From an uncultured bacterium (GTDB taxonomy: Bacteria; Cyanobacteriota; Vampirovibrionia; Gastranaerophilales; Gastranaerophilaceae): DNA of 35,577 bases. Both the position numbers and the translations under genes were made by a program. Position 1 is the first letter of the stretch, and each line of letters starts with the position of its first letter. The stretch spans positions 1 through 35,577 of the forward strand of contig CASGEL010000015.1 of NCBI GenBank assembly GCA_949300485.1, written 5' to 3'. The notes under the pieces are model-generated. The model saw nothing but the letters and a program-made list of their open reading frames with translations, made no database searches and was not told where the DNA came from. This document shows, piece by piece, positions 1 to 8,640 of the stretch.

Positions 1-464
1 ATCTTCGATAGCATCTTGAAACTTACCTAGTTCAGCTTTTGCTACCCCTCTATCATTATAAATAACCTCATAATTAGGATTTAACTCAATAGCCTTATTG
101 TAATCTTCAATAGCATCTTGAAACTTACCTAGTTCATCTTTTGCAGCGCCTCTATTATTATACGCAACTTTGAAATCGGGCTTTAATTCACTTTGTTATA
201 GTATTCAATTGCATTATCGTAGTTTTCTAATCCAATTCCTTTTGCATAGCCAATTGCAAAATAAATATAGGCAAGAAATTCTTTATCGTCAGGTGTTGTT
301 TTATTCAATTCCTCCAGTTTGGTTTCACAGCTAGTTAGCAGTTCCCTATACTTTTCATCCTTTACTAATTTTGAACATTTACTTTTAAACTGCTCCAACT
401 CTTCTGACATATTTGCCCTCTTACTTATATCCAATAATGTTGATTGTACTTCATTTATCCGCAT
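1..464 (-). pseudogene. TPR-repeat protein, frameshifted and cut by the window edge
   Basis: The readable 5' part (183-464) starts MRINEVQ, runs through helical sequence into a tetratricopeptide motif (YIYFAIGYAKGIGLENYDNA) and stops at TAA 183-185. Immediately beyond, another frame, open from about 189 to base 1, carries two more canonical 34-residue TPR units (AYNNRGAAKDELGKFQDAI, then IYNDRGVAKAELGKFQDAI). Comparing units, the phrase coding K-A-I-E is shortened by four bases near 188-192, which causes the shift. The two repeats are almost identical in DNA over 30-odd bases with a 102-bp period (bases 1 and 103), so slippage or recombination between units is a likely cause. No Shine-Dalgarno sequence precedes the ATG at 464. 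TPR domains mediate protein-protein contacts; no specific role can be given. A sequencing error is the alternative to real decay. Confidence 0.6.
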
Positions 465-483
465 AGTGCAAGCATTGTAAGTT

Positions 484-798
484 TCAATTTACAAATCTAT
501 TTTGAATATTCTTTTCCATGATTGCTTCTTCTCGCTGCATCGGATTATTCGGGTTGTCTCCGGAGTTTTTAGGGGGACAATTCAAGTATGCCCAGCCGAC
601 CCTACCTATCAGGCTAAATATCTAGTAAATGCAAGTTGCACGTTTTCTGTAAAACGCCTCAAATCCTAGATCTAAATCATCTTTTTGAGCAAGCTCAAAT
701 GCTTGTTTAATTTTATCTCTATGTGGCGTTTTGGGATTGAGAAACATATCTGAGTATCTTTCAATAAGTCCTTTCCGCTCATTCGGGTTTGCTTTGGT
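484..798 (-). pseudogene. Remnant of a small unidentified gene, interrupted by an in-frame TAG
   Basis: One minus-strand frame reads as protein-like sequence from about 798 (TKANPNERKGLIERYSDMFL...) to TAG 622-624, continues in the same frame (SLIGRVGWAYLNCPPKNSGD...) and ends at TGA 484-486. The composition is hydrophilic and helix-rich and unlike random A+T-rich sequence. A possible original start, ATG AAC CAA AGC just upstream, is one frame off and stops after seven codons. I therefore read this as a gene of about 105 codons with one frameshift and one nonsense codon. Its family is not recognised. It fills the space between the deiminase-like gene and the broken TPR gene, so the left 800 bases look like a decaying segment. 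Confidence 0.4.
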
Positions 799-813
799 TC
801 ATAATTTTTTATT

Positions 814-2232
814 CTATTGTTCTTGAGTCAGGCAGTCTATTCCGCCTCTGGAATCCAGAGCTGCTTGTGTTGATACAAAATACACTTTGTCAATTCCGGC
901 ATCTTTTAGATATTTTTCGATAACCTCTTGCAATTCCGGAAATTCTGACTTATTTGTAATATAAAACGTTTCTCCTGTTTTGTTTGAGGTTCCGCCGATA
1001 CCATTCATAAAGTTTGTTTGATCGTTTGATGATGTAGTAAAACAAGGAATTTTTACTGTTTCATAGCCTGCTTCTTTTAGGTAATCTTCAGCTTCAGTGT
1101 ATATTGATTTACTTTCTTTGACCAGTTTTTCTAATTCGTTTATTTTTTTATTCAGTTTATAAGCTTTTCTATGGGTAATAATTTCTTCTTGTGAAGCATT
1201 TTCACTAATTGTTGTATCTTGTATATTTATATCCTTTTGAAATTGTTTTAGAATTTCAAGACCTTTTTCATAATCAGGTATTGCAAATTGTCCGTTGTGT
1301 AACGCTCTATAAGACATATCAATATGAAAATCGTGCTGCGGAATAAATGTAACTTGATCTTTTGTCAGACCCAAATCTTCTGAAATTATGCTTTTGGCTT
1401 TTTTTATATTTTCAGGTGTCTGTTCCAGTCCCATAAGCTCAAGTGTATATGCAATCGAACTTTCTCCGACTACTGCTGCGGGGGTTCCGTCTTTGAGTTT
1501 TGTGTTTAATACGTTGCCTCCCTCCAGATAACTTGTACCGTAATGTTTTTCTGTTGCAGTTGCTTGAACATCAAAAGCTGAACCTTCATCAAGAACTCGA
1601 CCTTGGCCTGTATTATTTTCATTGTTTCTTTGACTTTTCATACTGACTTCCGGAGATTCCTTGTAGTCTTCAGGGAAAGAGTGGTATGGTATATAGATTT
1701 TACCGTCTGCACGTCTTATGCTTGTATCTTCTATCCATATATTTTCTCCATCTGTTTCCGTTAATGTAAAGCCTTGCTCGTCCCCAATTTGTTGAAGTTC
1801 TTGTTTTAACTGAGGTTCTCTTTCAAGAAAACTTTTTGCGAGTTGAATTGAGGTAATATTTCTGTCCAAACCTTCTGACCAACTCTGTTGAGGTGCTTTT
1901 TCTTCTTGATTTTTTATCTTATCAAGAGTAATTGTACCGTTTTTTAGTTGTTTATTGAATTCATTTATTTCCTTCTCATCTAAAATTTCGTCTTTTTTAT
2001 GAAGGTTATCTATGTAGTTGAATATTTTTGTCAGAATATTTAGTTCTTGCGGCTGTACTATTCCATCACCGTTATCAACATTTGCAAAAATTGAATTTAT
2101 GGTTTTATTATCTGTTTTCATATTTTCCCATTTTTGTCCGTAAAAAGTGTTTAACTCAGTTACTTCCTTACTTTTGTTTTCAAATGAGAATAGTTTTATT
2201 AATCTTTGGTTTATATAGTCAATAGCACCCAT
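814..2232 (-). CDS. Guanidino-modifying enzyme, agmatine/peptidyl-arginine deiminase-like, with EF-hand-like N-terminus
   Basis: A 472-residue protein. The C-terminal two thirds match the amidinotransferase/deiminase fold: an acidic site in IWIEDTS (D169), EGGN at 237-240, the H-x-D motif in FHIDMSYR (H303, D305), a TNFMNG segment near 407-411, and a terminal GGIDCLTQEQ (C467) matching the GGGNIHC-ITQQ end of agmatine deiminases. All catalytic positions known for the family (Asp, His-x-Asp, Cys) are thus present. Residues 50-95 hold a calcium-loop-like NVDNGDGIVQPQEL followed by a degenerate second copy; loop position 1 is Val rather than Asp, so calcium binding is uncertain. No signal peptide is visible. 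A likely activity is hydrolysis of a guanidinium group to a ureido group, on free agmatine/arginine or protein arginine; the substrate cannot be told. A weak AAGG lies 8 bases before the ATG at 2232. It is monocistronic, with decayed genes downstream. Confidence 0.7.
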   Translation of the reverse strand: MGAIDYINQRLIKLFSFENKSKEVTELNTFYGQKWENMKTDNKTINSIFANVDNGDGIVQPQELNILTKIFNYIDNLHKKDEILDEKEINEFNKQLKNGTITLDKIKNQEEKAPQQSWSEGLDRNITSIQLAKSFLEREPQLKQELQQIGDEQGFTLTETDGENIWIEDTSIRRADGKIYIPYHSFPEDYKESPEVSMKSQRNNENNTGQGRVLDEGSAFDVQATATEKHYGTSYLEGGNVLNTKLKDGTPAAVVGESSIAYTLELMGLEQTPENIKKAKSIISEDLGLTKDQVTFIPQHDFHIDMSYRALHNGQFAIPDYEKGLEILKQFQKDINIQDTTISENASQEEIITHRKAYKLNKKINELEKLVKESKSIYTEAEDYLKEAGYETVKIPCFTTSSNDQTNFMNGIGGTSNKTGETFYITNKSEFPELQEVIEKYLKDAGIDKVYFVSTQAALDSRGGIDCLTQEQ

Positions 2233-2426
2233 ACTTTTAACCTTATTTAGTTGTTTTATCGGTTATTTATATCAAAATCTTTAATAATATTGCATATTGT
2301 TTACAAACATCATTAGTGTCTGTAGGTTGGGCATATTTGTCCAACAAATCAAATTTGGTGTCAAAATCAAATTCAAAGTATTTGTTCCGAACGGATATGT
2401 CAACATCTAATGAATTGCAGGTTACT

Positions 2427-2459
2427 ATTATGCCTATGAGGCATAATATCTGATACAAT
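2427..2459 (+). promoter_or_regulatory. Putative operator palindrome and extended -10 promoter
   Basis: A perfect inverted repeat with 8-bp arms (ATTATGCC and GGCATAAT, 2427-2434 and 2440-2447) around TATGA is followed by an extended -10, TG-A-TACAAT, at 2451-2459. The palindrome covers the -35 position, as expected of a repressor or activator site. It lies about 70 bases upstream of the 2519 gene, whose strong AAAAGGAAGG site is at 2502-2511. The rest of the 2233-2518 gap holds nothing else I can support. Confidence 0.4.
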
Positions 2460-2518
2460 ATAAGTATTTGCTATTTTTAGGAAATATGTAAATAATAATA
2501 AAAAAGGAAGGATTTTGT

Positions 2519-2764
2519 ATGGATTTGAAAAATGATAAAGACATACTGCAAATTCTGAAAGATGCTGACTGTTCTGATGAGCTTATAGCCAAATTTTTTA
2601 AGATTAGAGAATTTGGTCTAAATATACAGCTTATTCAGCTTTTATATAAACATAAATCGCAGCTTCTTGATTCTTTGCACGCTTCTCAAAAGAAGATTGA
2701 TTGTCTGGATTATCTGATTTTTCAAATTAACCAAGCTGTCAATACAAATAAAGGAGCGGATTAA
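2519..2764 (+). CDS. Small helical protein, first gene of the DUF3737/reductase operon
   Basis: An 81-residue, mostly helical protein with no membrane segment. The pattern is an N-terminal short helix (DKDILQILKDADCSDELIAKFF) and a long charged helix with a HKSQLLDSLHASQKKIDCLDYLIFQI segment. That long segment resembles the C-terminal dimerisation helix of MerR-type regulators (L-x-x-Q-x-x-L-x-x-L...I-D-x-L), but no DNA-binding domain is present. From memory, similar short proteins often precede DUF3737 genes in Firmicutes; this was not checked. It is preceded by AAAAGGAAGG and its stop is followed within 2 bases by the ATG of the next gene. Function unknown; a small regulator or adaptor of the operon is a guess. 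Confidence 0.75.
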   Translation: MDLKNDKDILQILKDADCSDELIAKFFKIREFGLNIQLIQLLYKHKSQLLDSLHASQKKIDCLDYLIFQINQAVNTNKGAD

Positions 2765-2766
2765 TT

Positions 2767-3627
2767 ATGATAAAAATTATTTCAAACCAAACATTTGATG
2801 AAGAACGTTCTTTGTACAATATAAAAGATGCGGAAGTCTTAAACTGCAAATTTGAAGGACCTGCGGACGGAGAATCTGTCTTAAAAGAGTGCAGAAATTT
2901 TTCCGTAAACAAATGTTCTTTTTCGCTCCGATATCCTATGTGGCACGCAAAAAAATTCCTATTGAAGAATTCATCAATGGATGAAAAGACAAGAGCTCCG
3001 CTATGGTATTGCAAGGATGGTGAAATCGCTGACTGCGATATTCAGGGGATTAAGTGTCTTAGAGAGTGCAAAAATATTTCTATTGATAATTGTAGCATTG
3101 ATTCACCCGAATTCGGCTGGAGATGTAAAGGTGTAAAAATTACAAATTCAACAATTGATGCAATGTATTTCTTATTTGAGTCAAAAGATGTTGAAATTGA
3201 CAACCTCAATATGGCAGGAAAATATTCTTTCCAGTATATGAAAAACCTGCATATTAAAAACTCAAATCTTGATACAAAAGATGCTTTTTGGCACAGCAAA
3301 AATATTGTAGTTGAAAATTCCGTTGTAAAAGGCGAGTATCTAGGCTGGTTTAGTGAAAATCTGACATTTATAAACTGTAAAATTATAGGAACACAGCCAT
3401 TGTGTTACTGCAAGAATTTAAAATTAATCAATTGTACAATGGATGCTACTGATTTGTCTTTTGAGTATTCAGAAGTTGAAGCTGATATAAGCGGTCATAT
3501 TTATTCCGTTAAAAATCCAAAGTCAGGCACTATTGTTGCAGATTCAGTCGGAGAAATAATTTTTGAGGATGCAATTATGAAATGCAGAGGACAAGTCTTA
3601 ATAAGAGAGCAAAAACTTTCGGCATAA
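2767..3627 (+). CDS. DUF3737 family right-handed beta-helix protein
   Basis: A 286-residue cytoplasmic protein recognised as DUF3737 from its opening (ISNQTFDEERSLYNIKDAEVLNCKFEGPADGESVLKE, split by family blocks) and the WHAKK, PLWYCKD and FWHSKN turns. It consists of short strand-turn repeats of about 20-22 residues, such as NISIDNCSID and NLHIKNSNLD, typical of a pectate-lyase-like right-handed beta-helix. It has no signal peptide and the biochemical role of the family is not established. The length fits the family (about 280). AAAGGAG lies 9 bases before the ATG. It is the second gene of the 2519-6224 operon, where DUF3737 genes commonly accompany aldo/keto reductases, carboxymuconolactone decarboxylase-like proteins and acetyltransferases. 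Confidence 0.85.
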   Translation: MIKIISNQTFDEERSLYNIKDAEVLNCKFEGPADGESVLKECRNFSVNKCSFSLRYPMWHAKKFLLKNSSMDEKTRAPLWYCKDGEIADCDIQGIKCLRECKNISIDNCSIDSPEFGWRCKGVKITNSTIDAMYFLFESKDVEIDNLNMAGKYSFQYMKNLHIKNSNLDTKDAFWHSKNIVVENSVVKGEYLGWFSENLTFINCKIIGTQPLCYCKNLKLINCTMDATDLSFEYSEVEADISGHIYSVKNPKSGTIVADSVGEIIFEDAIMKCRGQVLIREQKLSA

Positions 3628-3637
3628 GGAAACAAAT

Positions 3638-4216
3638 ATGAATAACAATCAGATTAATATGTATGAATTTTATGAACATATGAAAGAAGGCAAAGTTGTA
3701 GAACCTGAATCTGCAATGGCTTTTGCATTTCATAAATTCAGTCAGGATGCCTTAAAGATTACAACAGAGCTTAATAGTAAATACCACACGCCTGAAGAAA
3801 TCGTAGAAATATTCACTGAGCTTACAGGGAAAGATGTTGACAAATCTTTCAGACTGTTTCCGCCGTTTTATACGGATTGCGGAAAAAATATTAAAATTGG
3901 AAAAAATGTTTTTATAAATTCCTGCTGCAAGTTTCAAGATCAGGGCGGTATAACTATAGACGACGGGTGTCTTATTGGACATAATGTTGTAATAACAACA
4001 TTGAATCATCTTGAAGAACCTTCTCAAAGACAATCTATTCTTCCAAAAGCGGTAATAGTAGGCAAGAATGTATGGATAGGTTCTAATGTTACAATTGTTC
4101 CGGGGGTTACAATCGGAGATAATGCGATAATCGGTGCCGGCAGTGTGGTTGTGAAGGATATACCTAAAAATTGTGTTGCTGTTGGTAATCCTTGTAAAGT
4201 TATGAAAGAAATTTAA
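3638..4216 (+). CDS. Hexapeptide-repeat O-acetyltransferase (maltose/galactoside acetyltransferase-like)
   Basis: A 192-residue protein with the left-handed beta-helix of the MAT/GAT family. An N-terminal helical cap (about 1-70) is followed by FPPFYTDCGKNIKIGKNVF, then hexapeptide coils with the conserved TTLNH catalytic histidine (H124) and the C-terminal KNVWIGSNVTIVPGVTIGDNAIIGAG stretch ending in VAVGNPCKVMK. This class transfers acetyl from acetyl-CoA to hydroxyls of sugars or related compounds; the substrate here is unknown. The N-terminal cap differs from the sugar-binding Maltose_acetyltransferase (Mac) domain of E. coli Maa, so the acceptor may not be a sugar. It starts 10 bases after the DUF3737 stop, with AAGGAAA ahead of the ATG, and is co-transcribed with its neighbours. 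Confidence 0.85.
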   Translation: MNNNQINMYEFYEHMKEGKVVEPESAMAFAFHKFSQDALKITTELNSKYHTPEEIVEIFTELTGKDVDKSFRLFPPFYTDCGKNIKIGKNVFINSCCKFQDQGGITIDDGCLIGHNVVITTLNHLEEPSQRQSILPKAVIVGKNVWIGSNVTIVPGVTIGDNAIIGAGSVVVKDIPKNCVAVGNPCKVMKEI

Positions 4217-4229
4217 TAAAGGAGAAGCT

Positions 4230-5075
4230 ATGGTGAAAAAAGTATTAATATTGATTTTAGGAATTCTGTTATCGCAAAATTTTATATTTGCAGCAACAGC
4301 TGGAAATGAGGGTAATAACATGACAAGAACAGCTATTTGTAAAAAGAATTACAAAACTTTATTTAAGGGTGAAGCTCTTAGCACTACAGGTGATGATCCG
4401 GAAATGATGGCGATTTTACAAAAATACATTTTCGGGGAAGTCTTTACGGTCGGCGAACTTGATATTAAAACAAGAGAATTAATAACAGTAACATCTCTTG
4501 CTGTTCAGCAGACCCTGCCGCAGTTGAAAGCGCACATTAACGGTGCTTTAAATGCAGGAGCAACTCCGATTGAATTAAGAGAATCGATTTATCAGCTTGC
4601 GCCGTTTATCGGATTTCCAAAAACTTTGAATGCACTTGGAGTTCTAAACGAAGTATTTAAGGAAAGGGGAATAGTAACACCTCTTAAGTCAACTGCAACA
4701 GTTAAAGAAGATGAACGCTACCAAAAAGGTTTTGAAATTCAAAATCCTTTATACGGTGACGAAATAAAACAGTCAATGGAAGGACTTCCTGATGATATGG
4801 GTGCTGATGTTGCAAGATTTTTAACAGAAGTCTGTTTCGGTGATTTTTATACAAGAGAAGGGCTTGATGTTAAAACAAGAGAATTACTGTTTGTTTCTGC
4901 ACTTGTTACAACCGGCAATACAACGACTTTAAAAAGTCATATTAAAGGAAGTATAAAAGCAGGAAATTCAAAAGAAACTGTAACCGCTGCAATAATACAA
5001 TGCCTGCCTTATATCGGATTTCCTAATACACTTGCAGCCCTTCGGACATTGAAAGATGTATTGAATGAAAGGTAA
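4230..5075 (+). CDS. Exported protein with two carboxymuconolactone decarboxylase-like domains
   Basis: A 281-residue protein. An N-terminal signal peptide (KKVLILILGILLSQNFIFA|ATA) is followed by two tandem CMD/AhpD-fold repeats: about 75-140 (ELDIKTRELITVTSLAVQQ, then LKAHINGALNAGATPIELRE) and about 210-275 (GLDVKTRELLFVSALVTTG, then LKSHIKGSIKAGNSKETV). Both keep the histidine after the helix but lack the C-x-x-C of AhpD peroxidases, so peroxidase activity is not expected; the gamma-carboxymuconolactone decarboxylase subgroup is the nearest. Export makes a classic beta-ketoadipate role unlikely. AAAGGAG precedes the ATG, 13 bases after the acetyltransferase stop. With the following Tat-exported reductase it suggests envelope redox or detoxification chemistry (inference). 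Confidence 0.85.
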   Translation: MVKKVLILILGILLSQNFIFAATAGNEGNNMTRTAICKKNYKTLFKGEALSTTGDDPEMMAILQKYIFGEVFTVGELDIKTRELITVTSLAVQQTLPQLKAHINGALNAGATPIELRESIYQLAPFIGFPKTLNALGVLNEVFKERGIVTPLKSTATVKEDERYQKGFEIQNPLYGDEIKQSMEGLPDDMGADVARFLTEVCFGDFYTREGLDVKTRELLFVSALVTTGNTTTLKSHIKGSIKAGNSKETVTAAIIQCLPYIGFPNTLAALRTLKDVLNER

Positions 5076-5123
5076 ATTATCAAATATATTCGGGAAATAG
5101 ATAATAAATAAGGATGGAGTTAG

Positions 5124-6224
<1,101 letters not shown>

Positions 6225-6230
6225 AGGTAT

Positions 6231-6701
6231 TTATTCTCTTTCCGTTAGAGATTTTGTCAAATAAATCATATCAATTAATTGTTTTCCGTTTTCAAAGATT
6301 GGATGGGAATAATTATCGGTAAAGAAATTTTTTATTTTGCGGGTTTGTATAAACCCGCGTTTTTTATAAAAATTAATGGTATTTTCGTTTTCTCCTGTTC
6401 CTAGAATTACAGTTTTAAAATTTTCTTTGTATCTGTTGCATACAAATTCAAGTAGTGACGAAGCATATCCTTTATTTTGATATTCAGGGTAAGTTGCAAG
6501 ATTTTTTATCTCAACTGTATCAGAATCAATCTTCATAACCGCACAGATTGAGGTCAAGATATCATTATCGTACAGAACAAAAATAGTTGACTGTTCTAAA
6601 TATCTGTTAATCATTGATTTATCCTCATCTCCGATTAGCAATATATCCATAAAATCAGTTTTGTTTGAACAAATTTTTCTAATTTCCATCTTTAAATCCA
6701 T
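6231..6701 (-). CDS. GNAT family N-acetyltransferase
   Basis: A 156-residue single-domain GNAT protein. The acetyl-CoA binding motif A is visible as LATYPEYQNKGYASSLLEFV (Q/R-x-x-G-x-A type, about residues 88-107), followed by ILGTGENENTINFYKKRGF, the usual beta5-alpha4 'N...FY...GF' element, and a short C-terminal strand. It transfers acetyl from acetyl-CoA to an amine; the acceptor is unknown. Two in-frame starts exist (ATG 6701 and ATG 6689), neither with a good Shine-Dalgarno sequence; a TATACT box lies about 30 bases upstream. It is transcribed alone and converges on the reductase operon. Confidence 0.8.
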   Translation of the reverse strand: MDLKMEIRKICSNKTDFMDILLIGDEDKSMINRYLEQSTIFVLYDNDILTSICAVMKIDSDTVEIKNLATYPEYQNKGYASSLLEFVCNRYKENFKTVILGTGENENTINFYKKRGFIQTRKIKNFFTDNYSHPIFENGKQLIDMIYLTKSLTERE

Positions 6702-6782
6702 TTTTTTACTTATTTATCCATGATAGTATAAAATAAATTCGGGTAATTACAAATTCAATGAACAATTTATAAAATATAATTT

Positions 6783-7892
6783 TTAAAATAGTTTAGGTAT
6801 AAATCTGTATTTGACCTTTTCAACGTATTGTTGATATTCAGGGTCTTTTATTAAATGCCGTTCTTCTGTTATCGCTCTCAAGTAGTAAATATATATCCAT
6901 ATCATGGTAGCCACTGTCATAATAACTTTTGTTATAATTGAATATTCTCTCATTATAAATAATGGAATTGTAGTTAGTATTATATAGCATATTTGCATTG
7001 TGTAATCGGGATGCCTTATTATATTGTAAGGAAATCCTGTTACGATACCTCTATTTGTAAGGTTTCCAACTTTTGTGCCTAGTCGTATAACTGCTATTAA
7101 ACTTATAAAATTAACTAAAATAATTAATAAATTTAATATAACCAAAAGCATTTGATTATCAACCGGTAACAAAGAATCAGGTGTTACTTCTATAAATTTG
7201 TAAGTTAGTATAGTTATAGGATAATAGCATGCAATACATGTTAAAATTCCTAGAGGAGTTGTATCTGCAGATTTTATTTTATTTTTGAAAATATCTAGTT
7301 CGGTAAGATAACTTACTGCATAAACAATCATAGAGATGCCAAGTATGAATTTTAACCACATATCTCCGGTATCTATTATAAATTGTCCTAAACTAGGTAA
7401 TAACGGTAGACCACTCGAGGTATCTTGTATAATTTGTCCGATAAATGTTTTTATAAAATCTATATCATATTCAGGACTTGCAAAATATTTGTTAAATAGG
7501 GCATTTAAACAGTTGTAACTAAAAAAAGCCTTTATAAAAAGTATGACAAATGCTTGTTTTTCTTTTTCGGTTGGTTCAATGTTTTTTAAAAATTCTTCAG
7601 TTGTTTCATTTTTTTTGAATTGTCGCTTTATATATTCAATTATTGCTAGATTTCTTGATTTTAAAATGGATTTTGGCTTAAAAATGAAAAATATAACTGG
7701 TGCAATAATTATATAAGCAATATAGTATAATATTAAAAATGATATATAGTCCATCCAAGAGTTTTGAATAGACTCATAAAATAACGGACTTAATGATAAT
7801 ATTAATAAGACCGTTCCATATATTAATACGGATGAACTGTAGTGTTTTAAAATATCTTTTGTTGTTACTTCTTGATTAATTGTATCTTCCAT
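6783..7892 (-). CDS. Polytopic membrane protein with ICMT/phospholipid methyltransferase-like C-terminus
   Basis: A 369-residue protein with about eight hydrophobic helices. The N-terminal two thirds (TM helices near 20-40, 48-72, 112-130, 180-200, 215-230, 245-268) are not recognised. The last 95 residues match isoprenylcysteine carboxyl methyltransferase/PEMT-like enzymes: FPYNIIRHPDY (RHP at about 293-295), two TM helices, then AITEERHLIKDPEYQQYVEKV and YRFIPKLF (EE at about 343-344). In this family the RHPxY and EE motifs bind S-adenosylmethionine. A lipid or isoprenoid-type substrate is likely but unknown. A good GAGGAG site lies 4-5 bases before the ATG. Its promoter interlocks with that of the divergent 8005 gene. 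Confidence 0.75.
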   Translation of the reverse strand: MEDTINQEVTTKDILKHYSSSVLIYGTVLLILSLSPLFYESIQNSWMDYISFLILYYIAYIIIAPVIFFIFKPKSILKSRNLAIIEYIKRQFKKNETTEEFLKNIEPTEKEKQAFVILFIKAFFSYNCLNALFNKYFASPEYDIDFIKTFIGQIIQDTSSGLPLLPSLGQFIIDTGDMWLKFILGISMIVYAVSYLTELDIFKNKIKSADTTPLGILTCIACYYPITILTYKFIEVTPDSLLPVDNQMLLVILNLLIILVNFISLIAVIRLGTKVGNLTNRGIVTGFPYNIIRHPDYTMQICYIILTTIPLFIMREYSIITKVIMTVATMIWIYIYYLRAITEERHLIKDPEYQQYVEKVKYRFIPKLF

Positions 7893-7930
7893 TTTCTCCT
7901 CACATATAATAAGTTATAAAATTCCTGTTT

Positions 7931-7959
7931 ATTATAACATAGATTGTTAAAATGGACAA
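7931..7959 (-). promoter_or_regulatory. Promoter of the ICMT-like gene
   Basis: On the minus strand TTGTCC (7959-7954), a 17-base spacer and a perfect TATAAT (7936-7931) precede the ATG at 7892. The -35 lies inside the spacer of the divergent plus-strand promoter, so the two promoters overlap. Confidence 0.6.
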
Positions 7960-7972
7960 ATTATGGTATAAT
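7944..7972 (+). promoter_or_regulatory. Promoter of the pilin-derived gene pair
   Basis: TTGTTA (7944-7949), a 17-base spacer and a perfect TATAAT (7967-7972) lie 33 bases before the ATG at 8005. It overlaps the opposite promoter; polymerase can probably occupy only one direction at a time. Confidence 0.6.
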
Positions 7973-8004
7973 ATATTTGATTTTAATATATTCGGAGTTC
8001 AAAA

Positions 8005-8628
8005 ATGGAATGCGAAGGCTCTGCTAAACAAGATGAAATTAATAAAACAGAGGATGCTATAAATTCAAAAATAGATCAGGATAAATTTCCAGTTTGGGTT
8101 ATAGTATTGTTAGTGTTATTTTTTTCAGGCTTTTTTGTTGTTCCTGTGGTCGGGATTATTCTAGCATTGACAATCCCACCTTTGTTTAATTCTACAGAAT
8201 CATTAAAATCACAGGCCGTTTTGAAAAAAGTTTATACTCAGTTCAATCAATCTATAGAAATTGAACATGCACTAGAAAATGAATATTATAGTGCTTTTAA
8301 AGATGTTTCAGAAAAAGCGGTATTTGAGCATATGAACCTTGAAAAGTTAAAGGTTAACAAATGGAAATTGGCAGATGGAGCAGAATTTGAAATCGTAAAA
8401 GTTTCAGAGAAATGTATGAAGTCTCCAAAATCCCAAAAATATAATGAGCAAACTTCGTGTGCAAAGATAATTATTGATGTAAATGGATTTGAAAAAGGTA
8501 CAAATAAATTTTCAGATTCTTTGTCAAAAATTAATGATAGATTTTTATTATTATTATACTCTGATAAAGTTGTTCCTGTATCAGGTTCAATTGAAGACAA
8601 AATATTAAAGAATATGACTGAGAAATAA
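8005..8628 (+). CDS. Membrane-anchored pilin-derived protein without a prepilin leader
   Basis: A 207-residue protein: a charged cytoplasmic N-terminus (about 1-28), a long hydrophobic helix (about 29-57) ending in GIILALTIPPLFNS, an amphipathic helix (LKKVYTQFNQSIEIE), and a globular C-terminus with two cysteines (EKCMKSPK and TSCAK), then IIIDVNGFEKGTNKF and FLLLLYSDKVVPVSG. The helix end (ALTIP...LKK.Y...NQ) is what type IV pilin-like proteins show after the cleavage site, but the G-F-T-L-x-E prepilin peptidase signal is missing, so it should stay membrane-anchored. The C-terminal D-V-NG...NK core is shared with the next gene and with the fragment at 25436-25756. CGGAG precedes the ATG. 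Function is unknown; a pilus-related or surface role is inference. Confidence 0.7.
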   Translation: MECEGSAKQDEINKTEDAINSKIDQDKFPVWVIVLLVLFFSGFFVVPVVGIILALTIPPLFNSTESLKSQAVLKKVYTQFNQSIEIEHALENEYYSAFKDVSEKAVFEHMNLEKLKVNKWKLADGAEFEIVKVSEKCMKSPKSQKYNEQTSCAKIIIDVNGFEKGTNKFSDSLSKINDRFLLLLYSDKVVPVSGSIEDKILKNMTEK

Positions 8629-8640
8629 AGGTGGAATGTT

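Noticed and set aside
622-624. TAG recoding (for example as an amino acid)
   Set aside because: TAG serves as a normal stop for rlmN and the 5'-nucleotidase gene here, so a nonsense mutation in a decaying gene is simpler.
2267-2458. A 63-codon minus-strand frame with a hydrophobic N-terminus
   Set aside because: It starts with TTG, has no ribosome site, and its 5' end lies within the palindrome and -10 of the divergent operon.
3752-4321. A 189-codon minus-strand frame
   Set aside because: It is the complement of the hexapeptide acetyltransferase, with Asn/Ile/Tyr-rich shadow composition and no start signal.
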